A stretch of DNA of 64,000 nt from Paenibacillus nasutitermitis. GTDB lineage: Bacteria > Bacillota > Bacilli > Paenibacillales > Paenibacillaceae. The notes under the pieces are model-generated. The model was not told where the DNA came from. It worked only from the letters and a program-made list of their open reading frames with translations, and made no database searches. Location of the stretch: positions 868,001-932,000 of the forward strand of contig NZ_BMHP01000001.1 of assembly GCF_014641075.1 (NCBI RefSeq), written 5' to 3'. The position numbers and the translations under genes are program-made. Below, piece by piece: positions 53,734 to 62,533 of the stretch (within the stretch, counting starts at the first letter, position 1; each line of letters begins with the position of its first letter).

Positions 53734-53775
53734 GGAAGCCAGCACCCGGTACTGCTTGCGGTCGGAGCTGGCTTC
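53734..53775 (+). terminator. Stem-loop between pstS and pstC
   Basis: GAAGCCAGC pairs with GCTGGCTTC around a 24-base loop, with the pyrimidine tail TCTTC. It is likely a partial terminator or mRNA stabiliser giving extra PstS. Confidence 0.6.
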
Positions 53776-53809
53776 TCTTCATGAATAATGACGAAAGGAT
53801 GTATCCAAT

Positions 53810-54769
53810 ATGCTTGAAGCGCCTGCTTCCAGTCAGGCTATGACCGGCGCCGATTTGGGGAAAAGTCTCAAAACCGGCTCTGCACGCACATTCGATCGCA
53901 AGAACCGGCTATCCTTTTACAACAGAACCTTCAAACTGATCTGCATCGCATGCGTGATCTTCGTTTGTTTGATTCTGTTCACGATTCTGTTCTTTATGGG
54001 CCGCACCGGCATCCTGACCTTTCAGACCGTTTCGCCCTTCACCTTCTTTTTCTCTACGGAATGGGCGCCGGAGAACAATCAATATGGAGCGCTTGTCTTT
54101 ATCTTCGGGACATTGGCATTAACCTTTCTGACGATGCTAATCTCTGTTCCTCTGTCTGTGCTGATTGCAATCTTCCTTGCCGAAATGACGCCGACGTGGC
54201 TGAAAACGGGCCTGCGTCCCATTATGGACCTGCTTGTCGGCATTCCCTCGGTCGTGTATGGCTTTCTCGGCATCACGGTACTCATTCCTATGCTTCGCAG
54301 CGTAACGGGCACCAGCATGGGTGACGGGCTTTTGGCTGCTGCCATCGTACTGACGATTATGGTGCTTCCGACAATCAGCCGGATCACGGACGACGCTATT
54401 GTTGCGGTACCGAAGAAATTCCGCGATGCTTCCTACGCCTTGGGAGCGACCCGTTTCCAGACGATTGTCAGAGTGGTGCTTCCGGCAGCCAAAAGCGGCG
54501 TGATGTATGCGGTTATTCTGGGGATGGCGCGGTCAATCGGCGAAACGATGGCAGTGGTCATGGTCATCGGAAACACACCGCAGCTGGCGAATGCCATGTT
54601 CAAGCCGACCGCGGTACTGACCAGCAATATCGTCATGCAGATTTCCAATGTCCCGTTCGATTCCACCTGGAACTACGCGCTGTATATGATGGGCTTCCTG
54701 CTGCTTATTATTTCGTTGATCATGATCGTACTCGTTCGGGTCATACAGCGCAAAGGAGCCCAATCATGA
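53810..54769 (+). CDS. pstC: Phosphate ABC transporter permease PstC
   Basis: The 319-residue protein has a hydrophilic N-terminus and six membrane segments. Typical blocks are LLVGIPSVVYGFLGITVLIP, the ATPase-contact motif DASYALGATRFQTIVRVVLP and ARSIGETMAVVMVIGN. It pairs with PstA to form the channel. The stop overlaps the pstA start (ATGA). Confidence 0.92.
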   Translation: MLEAPASSQAMTGADLGKSLKTGSARTFDRKNRLSFYNRTFKLICIACVIFVCLILFTILFFMGRTGILTFQTVSPFTFFFSTEWAPENNQYGALVFIFGTLALTFLTMLISVPLSVLIAIFLAEMTPTWLKTGLRPIMDLLVGIPSVVYGFLGITVLIPMLRSVTGTSMGDGLLAAAIVLTIMVLPTISRITDDAIVAVPKKFRDASYALGATRFQTIVRVVLPAAKSGVMYAVILGMARSIGETMAVVMVIGNTPQLANAMFKPTAVLTSNIVMQISNVPFDSTWNYALYMMGFLLLIISLIMIVLVRVIQRKGAQS

Positions 54770-55668
54770 TAAAGTCCGATGTCAAACAACACGCCGGCAA
54801 TCCGTTCGCTTCCCGTAAAAGCATGAATCATATCAATAACCGGATATTTACCACAGTTGTGTGGGGAGTCGGCATCGTCACTGTCCTGTTCATACTGGGC
54901 CTGCTTTTTCTGATCCTCCAGAAGGGCTTGCCCAAGCTGGAATGGGGCTTTCTTATCGGGCTTCCAAGCGAGATCGACGAAGGCGGGGGGATCGGGCCGA
55001 CCCTTTTCAATTCCTTCTATGTATTAATCATTTCCCTGATTATTTCCATTCCTCTGGGTATGGCGGCAGGAATCTATCTGGCAGAGTTCGCGCCGGACAA
55101 CAAATTTATTGCGTTTGTCCGTGTCTGTGTAGAGGGACTGGCTTCCGTTCCTTCTATTATATTCGGGCTGTTTGGAATAGCCTTATTCGTAGAAGCTTTC
55201 CAGATTGGACTTACAATTATCGGAGGTGCGGTCAGTCTGGCGTTTCTGAATTTGCCTGTCTTGACCCGGGTGACGGAAGAAGCGATCCGGGCTGTACCCC
55301 AGGATATGAAAACAGCATCCTTCGCCATGGGCGGCACCCATCTGCAGACGATCCGCCGCGTGCTTGTGCCTGTTGCGCTCAATGGGATCATTACTGGCAT
55401 ATGTCTGGTGGCCGGCAGGGCATTTGGGGAAAGCGCGGTTATCATTCTCACAGCGGGCGTCTCGACATCAGGCGAGATGTGGGATTTCAGCTTGTTCTCG
55501 CCAGGCGAAACGCTCGCTGTGCATTTGTGGTATGTGCAGTCTGAGGCGATTGTTCCGGACGCTACGGAAATTGCCGAGAAGGCTGCGGCTGTGCTCGTGT
55601 TTGTTGTGCTTCTGATCAACTTGTTTTTCAGGGTGCCGCTCTGGCTCAACTCCCGCAAGATGAGGTGA
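54766..55668 (+). CDS. pstA: Phosphate ABC transporter permease PstA
   Basis: The 300-residue protein has six membrane segments with GIGPTLFNSFYVLIISLIIS, EGLASVPSIIFGLFGIALFV, KTASFAMGGTHLQTIRRVLV and GRAFGESAVIILTAG. It forms the second half of the channel. Immediately after it comes a 525-bp inverted-repeat element; pstB does not follow until 57488. Confidence 0.92.
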   Translation: MIKSDVKQHAGNPFASRKSMNHINNRIFTTVVWGVGIVTVLFILGLLFLILQKGLPKLEWGFLIGLPSEIDEGGGIGPTLFNSFYVLIISLIISIPLGMAAGIYLAEFAPDNKFIAFVRVCVEGLASVPSIIFGLFGIALFVEAFQIGLTIIGGAVSLAFLNLPVLTRVTEEAIRAVPQDMKTASFAMGGTHLQTIRRVLVPVALNGIITGICLVAGRAFGESAVIILTAGVSTSGEMWDFSLFSPGETLAVHLWYVQSEAIVPDATEIAEKAAAVLVFVVLLINLFFRVPLWLNSRKMR

Positions 55669-55670
55669 TT

Positions 55671-56195
55671 CCCCCTAAATCCCCCAGAGGGGGACCCCAA
55701 TGAGGCCGCCTCCTCTGGACACCCGGAAAGTCATTCGGGACCCACTTTTACTGTAGCGCACCCGAGTCACCAGATGCCCTCCGGGACAGGGAATAACGTT
55801 TGGGAGGAAGAGATGCACCCGCGATATTTCTCCCTCGAATCCTCGTTTACGTCCTTCCAGGACACACTTTACAGAGTCCGAAATTCGGTTTCGATTTTCC
55901 TATATCATATATGGAAATTCGAAACCGAATTTCAAGTAATAAGCCCCAAAGGTAAACATTCACATCGAATATATAGCCCCAATGCGTCTCTGACGCGCCA
56001 ACGTTCTAATGGGACGAAGTCCACCGGGTGCCCCGGGAGGGCAACAAGGAAGTGTGTCCCGTGAGGGACGAAAACGATCCAAGCTTAAAAGCAGCTCACA
56101 ACCGATTCTCTGAAGCGCCAACGTTATACCATTCCGGGTGTCCAGAGGGGCGGTCCTCTCTGGGGTCTCTCCTATGGAGGGATTTAGGGAGGGGG
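55671..56195. repeat. Inverted-repeat-bounded non-coding element
   Basis: The left arm (55671-55728) and the complement of the right arm (56132-56195) share CCCTAAATCCC, GACCCCA, AGG.CCGCC and an exact TCTGGACACCCGGAA. The arms are about 60 bases and imperfect. Inside lie a strong hairpin (55880-55933) and two copies of a GCGCCAACGTT motif (near 55996 and 56115). No ORF is credible. It separates pstA from the CBS-MCP gene, so it is either an inserted small element or a structured untranslated region in a long operon. Confidence 0.6.
55880..55933. repeat. Long hairpin inside the element
   Basis: Two 21-bp arms (starting GAAATTCGGTTTCGA and ending TCGAAACCGAATTTC) match with one mismatch around a 12-base AT loop. 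There is no T-run after it, so it is not a classical terminator. Confidence 0.7.
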
Positions 56196-56237
56196 CATAG
56201 TAGAACCAGATAATGAATCCGCAAGGAAGAGAGCGTG

Positions 56238-57380
56238 ATGACAATGACATACGTGGAAGCCTTGGAAGAGCCGCAGGTTGTTTCCAAGTCTCATCAGGTG
56301 AAGGACCAGGAATGGTTGGATTTTATCCGTCCTGCCCCGGTTGTATATGCTTCTCACACATGCCAGGAAGTAATTCAGCAATTCGGTTCGGAGCCGGATT
56401 GCGATTGTGTGGTTGTTTGCGACGATGCCAACAAGCCGCGCGGTCTGGTGATGAAACGGAATTTGACCATTATTCAGACGCATCGCTTCGGCAGAGAATT
56501 GTATTATAGTCGTTCCATTGTGAAGCTTATGGATGCCCATCCGATTGTCATAGACGAACATACACCGCCCCAGAAGCTGCTTGACCTTGCGCTTGGACGA
56601 AATGAGAAGACGCTGTATGACAGTGTGATTGTGACAAGCGAGGAGAGGCTGATCGGCATCTTGTCCGTTGCTGATCTGCTTCATCTGTCGCGGCTGATGC
56701 AGCGGCTTAGCATTGAATCGCAGCTTCGGACCATTCACGGGGCGGAGTCGATGATTCGGGGAATTGACCAGGCAGTTGTTCATGTGCGGAGCGCTTCGGA
56801 GCAGGGGGAGACAATGTCCAGGGTGATGGTCGACCTGACCTTGCAGGGCAAGAAGGAGCTGGATAAAATAACGGCCGCCTTCCGCAGCTTGAGTGAAAAT
56901 ACGACCAAACAGGAAGAGCAGATTAGCGAGCTGCAGCAGCGGGCCAGCTCTATCAGCTCCGTCTCCAGGCTTATTCGCGATCTCGCCGAGCAATGCAATC
57001 TTCTTGCCGTCAACGCAACCATCGAAGCGGCACGAGCTGGCGAGCATGGCAGGGGTTTCGCCGTAGTGGCCAATGAAGTCCGCCTGCTCGCGAACCAGAC
57101 CAAGCAGTCTGCCGATCAGATTCATGCGCTCATCCGGTCGATTCTGGAATCGGTGCAGCAATCGGTAGCTTTGGTAGGCGAGGGAAGGGCGGAGGCTGCT
57201 TCGAGCAAGGCTAATGTCCAGGCTGCCTTCGATGCGTTCGAGCAGCTTTTTCAGGCGGCGGCGAACAACAGCCGAAGCGCGAAGGAAATCGGCAGCTTGT
57301 CCAAAAAGGCTAATACGCAATCCGAGTATGTGATGTGCGAGATGAAGCGTCTGGTTAACGAGATTCAGCTGGACCAATGA
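56238..57380 (+). CDS. Soluble CBS-domain methyl-accepting chemotaxis-type protein
   Basis: The protein of about 380 residues starts with two CBS motifs (residues about 28-85, [20 protein letters not shown]; and about 98-150, [20 protein letters not shown]). It ends with an MCP signalling hairpin (residues about 210-375) containing [20 protein letters not shown] and [20 protein letters not shown]. There are no membrane segments or signal. Such proteins signal to CheA/CheW. It lies between pstA and pstB, so phosphate-linked chemotaxis or a nucleotide-sensing role is implied. ATG at 56238 is preferred over GTG at 56235, after AAGGAAGAGAG. Confidence 0.85.
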   Translation: MTMTYVEALEEPQVVSKSHQVKDQEWLDFIRPAPVVYASHTCQEVIQQFGSEPDCDCVVVCDDANKPRGLVMKRNLTIIQTHRFGRELYYSRSIVKLMDAHPIVIDEHTPPQKLLDLALGRNEKTLYDSVIVTSEERLIGILSVADLLHLSRLMQRLSIESQLRTIHGAESMIRGIDQAVVHVRSASEQGETMSRVMVDLTLQGKKELDKITAAFRSLSENTTKQEEQISELQQRASSISSVSRLIRDLAEQCNLLAVNATIEAARAGEHGRGFAVVANEVRLLANQTKQSADQIHALIRSILESVQQSVALVGEGRAEAASSKANVQAAFDAFEQLFQAAANNSRSAKEIGSLSKKANTQSEYVMCEMKRLVNEIQLDQ

Positions 57381-57388
57381 GCTTAAAT

Positions 57389-57442
57389 TTAATATGGCGT
57401 TAACAAAACCAGCAAACCCGCTTTACAATTTGCTTATACAAT
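57389..57442 (+). promoter_or_regulatory. PhoP box array and promoter of pstB-phoU
   Basis: TTAATA 57389, TTAACA 57400, a degenerate hexamer at 57411 and TTTACA 57422 are spaced at 11 bp. A TACAAT -10 lies at 57437-57442, 15 bases after the start of the last box, as in the other two Pho promoters in this window. It gives pstB and phoU their own phosphate-starvation promoter. Confidence 0.7.
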
Positions 57443-57487
57443 ACAACTATTGATGTGGACGTCTGTCCACGACAGGAGGTGTCCGCC

Positions 57488-58243
57488 ATGCAAGCATTAA
57501 TCGATATTCAAAAATTAAATTTGTATTACGGGACCTTCCATGCGTTAAAGGATGTATCCATGGATATCCCGGAGAAAGCGATCACCGCGTTTATCGGGCC
57601 GTCCGGCTGCGGCAAATCTACGCTGCTCCGCACGTTGAACCGAATGAACGATATGATACCCGGAACACGTATTGAAGGACTCGTAGCGGTAGGCGGCGCA
57701 GATATTTATTCCAAAGAAGTCGATGTGGAGACGCTCCGCAAAAAAGTCGGGATGGTGTTTCAGCAGCCCAATCCATTTCCCAAGTCGATCTACGACAACG
57801 TCGCTTACGGACCGCGTCTTCATGGTATCCATAACAATCAGAAGCTGGACGAAATCGTCGAGACCAGTCTTCGTTCCGCCGTCCTGTGGGAGGAAGTGAA
57901 GGACTATCTGAAGAAATCGGCGCTGAGCTTGTCGGGCGGCCAGCAGCAGCGGCTGTGCATTGCCAGAGCCCTTGCGGTGAATCCGGATATCCTGTTGATG
58001 GACGAAGCGACATCGGCCCTTGATCCCATTTCCACCCTGAAGATTGAAGAGCTGGCCCAGGAGCTTAAAGACAAATACACGATCGTGATGGTTACGCACA
58101 ATATGCATCAGGCTGCCCGGGTATCGAACCAGACCGTTTTCTTTCTCAATGGCGAAGTAGTGGAATTCTCGGATACGGAGAAGCTGTTCTCCAATCCGCG
58201 GGACCAACGTACGGAAGACTATATCAGCGGTCGGTTCGGCTAA
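57488..58243 (+). CDS. pstB: Phosphate ABC transporter ATPase PstB
   Basis: The 251-residue ATPase has Walker [10 protein letters not shown], the Q-loop [15 protein letters not shown], signature [15 protein letters not shown], Walker [13 protein letters not shown] and the switch His in VTHNMHQA. It powers the PstCA channel. ATG at 57488 has AGGAGGTG; the frame open from 57455 has no better start. phoU follows after 24 bp. Confidence 0.95.
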   Translation: MQALIDIQKLNLYYGTFHALKDVSMDIPEKAITAFIGPSGCGKSTLLRTLNRMNDMIPGTRIEGLVAVGGADIYSKEVDVETLRKKVGMVFQQPNPFPKSIYDNVAYGPRLHGIHNNQKLDEIVETSLRSAVLWEEVKDYLKKSALSLSGGQQQRLCIARALAVNPDILLMDEATSALDPISTLKIEELAQELKDKYTIVMVTHNMHQAARVSNQTVFFLNGEVVEFSDTEKLFSNPRDQRTEDYISGRFG

Positions 58244-58267
58244 GAAAAAAAAGGAGCGCATGCCATT

Positions 58268-58930
58268 ATGATGACCCAAAGAAAAGAATTTGATTTAGGG
58301 CTGGAGGAATTAAAAGCCCATATCATCGAAATGGGCAATCGTGTCGAGCGGTCGATCGGTGATTCCATGATGGCTTTGGAAAATGTGGATGTGCCGGAAG
58401 CGAAGCGTTTGATTGCCGAAGACAAGGAATTGAATCAGATTGAGGATAAAATATCGGAGCTGGGCGCCAAACTGATCGCCACGCAGCAGCCGGTTGCCAA
58501 GGATTTGCGGCGTATTCTCGCAGCCTTCAAGATTGCCAGCGATCTGGAGCGGATGGGCGATCTGTCCGTTGATGTTGCGAAGGTCGTTGTGCGGCTGGAA
58601 GGCCAGGTTCTGATCAAGCCGCTGATTGACCTGCCCCGCATGGCGGAGATTGTCCAGATGATGACAAGGGAATCCATTCAGTCCTTTATTCAAGAGAATG
58701 TCGATCTAGCCTACAAAATGGCCAAGGATGACGATCTGGTGGATGCCTTGTATTCACAAATCATCCGTGAGCTGTTCACGATCATGATGGAAAATCCTAA
58801 AACGATTTCGCAGGCCAACTTGCTCAGCTTTGTCGGACGGTATATTGAGCGTTTTGCCGACCATGCAACGAATATCGGCGAATGTGTGGTTTATCTGGTT
58901 ACCGGATCGCGTCCGGATTTGAACTCGTAG
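58268..58930 (+). CDS. phoU: Phosphate signalling protein PhoU
   Basis: The 220-residue protein forms two three-helix bundles with the PhoU metal-binding motifs (EDKELNQIEDKISEL in bundle one; ERFADHATNIGECVVYL in bundle two). PhoU links the Pst transporter state to PhoR/PhoP control. An AAAAGGAG site precedes the ATG. A strong hairpin terminator ends the unit. No phoR/phoP pair is in the window. Confidence 0.95.
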   Translation: MMTQRKEFDLGLEELKAHIIEMGNRVERSIGDSMMALENVDVPEAKRLIAEDKELNQIEDKISELGAKLIATQQPVAKDLRRILAAFKIASDLERMGDLSVDVAKVVVRLEGQVLIKPLIDLPRMAEIVQMMTRESIQSFIQENVDLAYKMAKDDDLVDALYSQIIRELFTIMMENPKTISQANLLSFVGRYIERFADHATNIGECVVYLVTGSRPDLNS

Positions 58931-58967
58931 GGTTACCTCTTACTGTCCTCATTGATTCTTTATTTCA

Positions 58968-59014
58968 GAAGAACCGCGCATGAACCCGACCCTCGAGTTC
59001 TGGCGCGGTTCTTC
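58968..59014 (+). terminator. Terminator after phoU
   Basis: GAAGAACCGCGC pairs perfectly with GCGCGGTTCTTC around a 23-base loop, followed by an ATTTTA tail. Confidence 0.8.
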
Positions 59015-59388
59015 ATTTTAATCGGCCTCCTCCCGGCAAACCTGATCAGGTTTCTTATTCTCCGATGTGCGCCTTTCTTGTCCGTTCATCCTGATTTTCT
59101 AAGTATATTCTTCTTCATCCCGATATCATTTTTCTCTTGCGGTCGGAGCAGAAACAATCCAAGCTTACTACTCTTCCCGGCGGGAGACGTGTTCCGGAGA
59201 ACGATCAGGCCGGCGATAAAGATAATGACCCCAATGGGCTGGCTAGTTCGATGCCTAAACTCACGCATGACAAAGGGATGCTCTTCAGGTTGTAAACCTG
59301 AAAAGCATCCCTTTGATGTTGAGCAGCGCCTACAGCCGGCGCTGTTTGCCGCCCTGCGGTGCGGGCTGCTGCTTGGTTGCATGGAATC
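59015..59388. other. Spacer with long hairpins
   Basis: No credible gene lies between phoU and the hydrolase. The stretch holds the hairpin at 59272-59314 and a smaller one near 59325-59345 (CAGCGCC..GGCGCTG). Confidence 0.45.
59272..59314. repeat. Long hairpin downstream of the hydrolase gene
   Basis: Arms beginning AAAGGGATGCTC and ending AAGCATCCCTTT pair over 20 bp with one mismatch around a loop of three bases. It has no T-run, so its role as a terminator for the minus-strand gene at 59389 is uncertain. Confidence 0.55.
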
Positions 59389-60240
59389 TTAACGCACCAT
59401 CCCACCTTGTTGGGCGGGTACCATCTGGAGTACAGTATTGTCCAGAAAATCAATCAGCTCATAATTGAATTTCTCCTGTTCGTCAAACAGCAAGCCATGT
59501 CCGCTGTCGGTAAAGCGGACCAGTCTGGAATCCGGTATTGCGGCATCCATAGCCAAAGCGAAGTCGAACGGACATATCTCATCGGTTTCTCCGTGCAGAA
59601 TGGCAGTAGGTACGTTGAGTAGCGGCAAATCCCCACGCAGATCCTCATCCCGCAAAGATTCCAGACATTTAATCGTTCCGTGAGCGGATGCCATCGTACC
59701 TTGTGCCTGCATCCAATCCATGAAAGGCTTGCTGTGAGTCTTATGAAGGAACATGCCGCCGAAATCCGCAACCATTTTCGGCCGGTCGGTTTTGGCCTGT
59801 TTAATCAGCTTGTTCACTTCAGATTCGGGCATTCCCAAGGTATAACCCTCCCGCTGGGTGAAGGAAGGGGCCGCCGCTCCGGCCAGCACCAGCTTATCCA
59901 CTTTGTAGCCGCTATGACGGGCCATATAACGCACAGCAATCGCCCCGCCAATCGAGAAACCGACCAGGTTCACATGATCCAGTCCCAGCGCGTCGATTAC
60001 AGCCCGGATGTCATCCGCCTGCCGGTTATAATCATAACCGTCCCATGGAGCATCCGATTTGCCGAAGCCCCTCTGATCTACTCCAATATAACGATAACCG
60101 ACCTCTGGCAGCTGGGACATCTGGTATTCAAACATCGTATGATTCAAAGGCCATCCATGTATGAACAGGACGGGTTTCCCGCTGCCGATATCTTCGACGT
60201 ACAACTTTACATCAGGTTCAACCTGAACATATTTCCCCAT
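59389..60240 (-). CDS. Alpha/beta hydrolase (non-haem chloroperoxidase/esterase-like)
   Basis: The 283-residue protein has LFIHGWPLNHTMFEYQM, VDQRGFGKSD, the nucleophile elbow GFSIGG (Ser at about residue 96), an Asp in LHGETDEICPFD and a His in TDSGHGLLFD, so the triad is complete. The family hydrolyses esters or acts as perhydrolase. The frame is open from 60270, but ATG at 60240 has the CAGGAGG site. It lies between the two pst systems without sharing their promoters, and its substrate is not known. Confidence 0.85.
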   Translation of the reverse strand: MGKYVQVEPDVKLYVEDIGSGKPVLFIHGWPLNHTMFEYQMSQLPEVGYRYIGVDQRGFGKSDAPWDGYDYNRQADDIRAVIDALGLDHVNLVGFSIGGAIAVRYMARHSGYKVDKLVLAGAAAPSFTQREGYTLGMPESEVNKLIKQAKTDRPKMVADFGGMFLHKTHSKPFMDWMQAQGTMASAHGTIKCLESLRDEDLRGDLPLLNVPTAILHGETDEICPFDFALAMDAAIPDSRLVRFTDSGHGLLFDEQEKFNYELIDFLDNTVLQMVPAQQGGMVR

Positions 60241-60431
60241 AACAAACGCCTCCTGTATGCAGATATTCAAAGCTAAAACGACTTATGAACATTGTTCGAC
60301 AGTGATAGGCAAGTAGTGGTTATTACCCAAGGCGGGAGAAGCCTTAACAAAAGCCTCCTGGGAAAAGCATCCACGATAGATAGATTGTCATTTCTGGGAT
60401 GCACCTGCATCTTGGTGTTAATCTTCCCGAT

Positions 60432-61313
60432 CTACCCCTGCATGGCGACGCGAAGTCTGTCCATGACACGCTGCATTAGCTGAGGACGGGGATAATCGCT
60501 GCGCCAGGCTGCATAAAGTTTCCAGACAGGAAGCTTGCCGGGAAGCTTGATAGATGGAAAGCTACCGGACGACGCCTGCTGGTTCAGTCTTGCAGGCAGG
60601 ATGGAAAGACATCCGCCGGTGCGGACCGCCTGCAGTGCAAAATCCACGCGATCGGTCTCTTGCTTCACCTGCAGCGCAATTTGCTCTTCATTCTCCCACT
60701 GCCGTACGATCCTCATTAGCGATTCCTCATTAAGCAGCGCGAAGGGTTGGCCACTGAGCCGGTAGGACCCCGGTCCGGAATAGCGGGTCAGAGGATGATC
60801 GGGCGGTATGATCAGAGCCAGTTCGTCTTCGGCGACTAGCTCGCATTGGAGTGCGGGATGCGTAAGTTCCAGGCCGCATAAGACCAGATCAATGCTGCCA
60901 CTCGCCAGCATTGCGTATAGTTCTTGTTCGCCGCTTGTCCGGATGGAGAGAAGCATGTCCTCGGGGACCTGCGAGTTCTGGAACACTGCGGATTGGAGAA
61001 GTAGAAGGGCGGCGGTATCCGTACAGCCAATGATAAACGGGTTCCTTCCTGTATGGCGGAGGGCTTGCATCCGAACCTGCGCTTCCCCATAGAGGCCGTC
61101 GATCTGCTGAGCGTAATGATGAAGGGTCCGGCCGGCTTCAGTCAGCAGCACCTTGCCTGTTTTCAGCTCAAACAGGGTCAGGCCCCATTCTTCCTCCATT
61201 TTCTTCATATGAAAACTGACCGTCGGCTGCTTGAGATTCAGTTCATGGGCGACGGCTGTTACTTTTTTGTACCGATCAAGGAGCACGAGAATCCTCATTC
61301 TTAATATACTCAT
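60432..61313 (-). CDS. LysR-family transcriptional regulator
   Basis: The 293-residue protein has the N-terminal LysR helix-turn-helix (VTAVAHELNLKQPTVSFHMK, residues about 17-36; EAGRTLHHYAQQI helix after) and the C-terminal substrate-binding-like sensor (FIIGCTDTAALLLLQSAVFQ; LVLCGLELTHP). The second pst operon diverges from it, and the PhoP boxes lie between. Whether it controls pst or the hydrolase gene downstream is open. Confidence 0.88.
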   Translation of the reverse strand: MSILRMRILVLLDRYKKVTAVAHELNLKQPTVSFHMKKMEEEWGLTLFELKTGKVLLTEAGRTLHHYAQQIDGLYGEAQVRMQALRHTGRNPFIIGCTDTAALLLLQSAVFQNSQVPEDMLLSIRTSGEQELYAMLASGSIDLVLCGLELTHPALQCELVAEDELALIIPPDHPLTRYSGPGSYRLSGQPFALLNEESLMRIVRQWENEEQIALQVKQETDRVDFALQAVRTGGCLSILPARLNQQASSGSFPSIKLPGKLPVWKLYAAWRSDYPRPQLMQRVMDRLRVAMQG

Positions 61314-61393
61314 GACACGGGGCTCCTTTTGCTTCAGATTTATAGAATAAACATATAATAAACCGTGAAATTATACAATAATTCTATGTATTT

Positions 61394-61447
61394 TTAGCAT
61401 AGCGTTAACACTTAGAAAATATCAGATTAACACCGGCAACCTATAAT
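61394..61447 (+). promoter_or_regulatory. PhoP box array and promoter of pst operon 2
   Basis: TTAGCA 61394, TTAACA 61405, a degenerate hexamer at 61416 and TTAACA 61427 are spaced at 11 bp. TATAAT lies at 61442-61447, 15 bases after the start of the last box. The arrangement equals that at 51249 and 57422. Confidence 0.72.
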
Positions 61448-61496
61448 GAGTTTGTAAATCAAATAACCGTGCGAAACGGAAGGAGAAACCAAAGAG

Positions 61497-62465
61497 ATGA
61501 AAAAGCTGGTGTTACTTGTAGCGGTGGTCTTATTATCGATTAGTCTGGCAGCATGCGGATCAGCTAAAAATGAAACGAATTCCGGCAATACGCCTAATAG
61601 CGGCGGAACGAACACAGAAGCAGGAGGCAATGCGGGAGGCGATAAAACAGACGAGACGCCGATAACCGGGTCGCTTCTGGCAGTCGGATCCTCAGCGCTG
61701 CAGCCGCTTGTCGATCAGGTCTCGAAGAAATTTATGGATGACAAAAAATATAGCGGCATAACCGTTCAGGTTCAAGGCGGCGGCAGCGGCACAGGACTTA
61801 CCCAGGTTCAAGGCGGCCAGGCGGATATCGGCAACTCGGATATTTTCGCTGAAGAGAAATTCAAGGGTGACGATGCGGACAAAGCCAAAGAGCTGGTTGA
61901 TCATCAAGTAGCGGTCGTCGGCATGGCGACAGTCGTCAATAAAAGCGTCACAACCGACAACTTGACCAAACAGCAGCTGGTGGATATTTTCACGGGCAAA
62001 GTGAAGAACTGGAAAGAAGTTGGCGGCCAGGACGAGAAGATTACGATCGTCAACCGTCCATCGAGCTCCGGTACACGTGCGACATTCGAGAAATATGCGC
62101 TTGGTGTGAAATCGGAAGATCTCCCCGGCTCCATTCAGGAGGATGCATCCGGCACGGTTAAGAAACTAGTTGCTGATACCTCTGGCGCAATCGGATACCT
62201 TGCTTTCTCCTATATCGACGATTCCGTTAAAGCGATGAAATACGAAGGCGTAGAAGCCAAAGAAGAAAATGTCGTGACAGGCGATTATCCGGTATGGGCT
62301 TATGAGCACATGTATACCAAAGGCGAGCCGAACGAAGCTGCCAAAGTATTCCTGGAGTATATGATCAGCGATGACGTTCAGAAGAACGATGTTGCAGAAC
62401 TAGGCTATATCTCCATCAAAGCCATGCAGGTTAAACGCGATGTTGACGGCAATGTGACGAAATAA
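61497..62465 (+). CDS. pstS: Phosphate ABC transporter substrate-binding lipoprotein
   Basis: The 322-residue protein has a lipobox (SLAAC) and an Asn/Gly/Thr-rich linker up to residue about 55. Phosphate-site loops are VGSSALQPLVDQ, GNSDIFAEE and NRPSSSGTRATF. It is a second PstS, differing from the one at 52835 by its lipid anchor. An AAGGAGAA site precedes the ATG. pstC and pstA of the same system follow. Confidence 0.92.
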   Translation: MKKLVLLVAVVLLSISLAACGSAKNETNSGNTPNSGGTNTEAGGNAGGDKTDETPITGSLLAVGSSALQPLVDQVSKKFMDDKKYSGITVQVQGGGSGTGLTQVQGGQADIGNSDIFAEEKFKGDDADKAKELVDHQVAVVGMATVVNKSVTTDNLTKQQLVDIFTGKVKNWKEVGGQDEKITIVNRPSSSGTRATFEKYALGVKSEDLPGSIQEDASGTVKKLVADTSGAIGYLAFSYIDDSVKAMKYEGVEAKEENVVTGDYPVWAYEHMYTKGEPNEAAKVFLEYMISDDVQKNDVAELGYISIKAMQVKRDVDGNVTK

Positions 62466-62485
62466 TGATTAAATAAATCAGCCTT

Positions 62486-62509
62486 AAGAGGTGGAGACAT
62501 CCGCCTCTT
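62486..62509 (+). terminator. Stem-loop between pstS and pstC (system 2)
   Basis: AAGAGGTGG pairs with CCGCCTCTT (one G-T) around a six-base loop, with CTTGG after it. It fits a partial terminator or stabiliser of pstS mRNA. Confidence 0.55.
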
Positions 62510-62533
62510 CTTGGCCATTAAGGAGAGGTCCCT

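Noticed and set aside
55774-56064. 96-codon plus-strand ORF inside the inverted-repeat element
   Set aside because: It runs through the hairpin arms and has no family resemblance; the symmetry explains the sequence better.
57545-58279. Long ORF of 244 codons on the minus strand over pstB
   Set aside because: It is the antisense shadow of a clear ATPase gene, with no family match, ribosome site or sensible composition.
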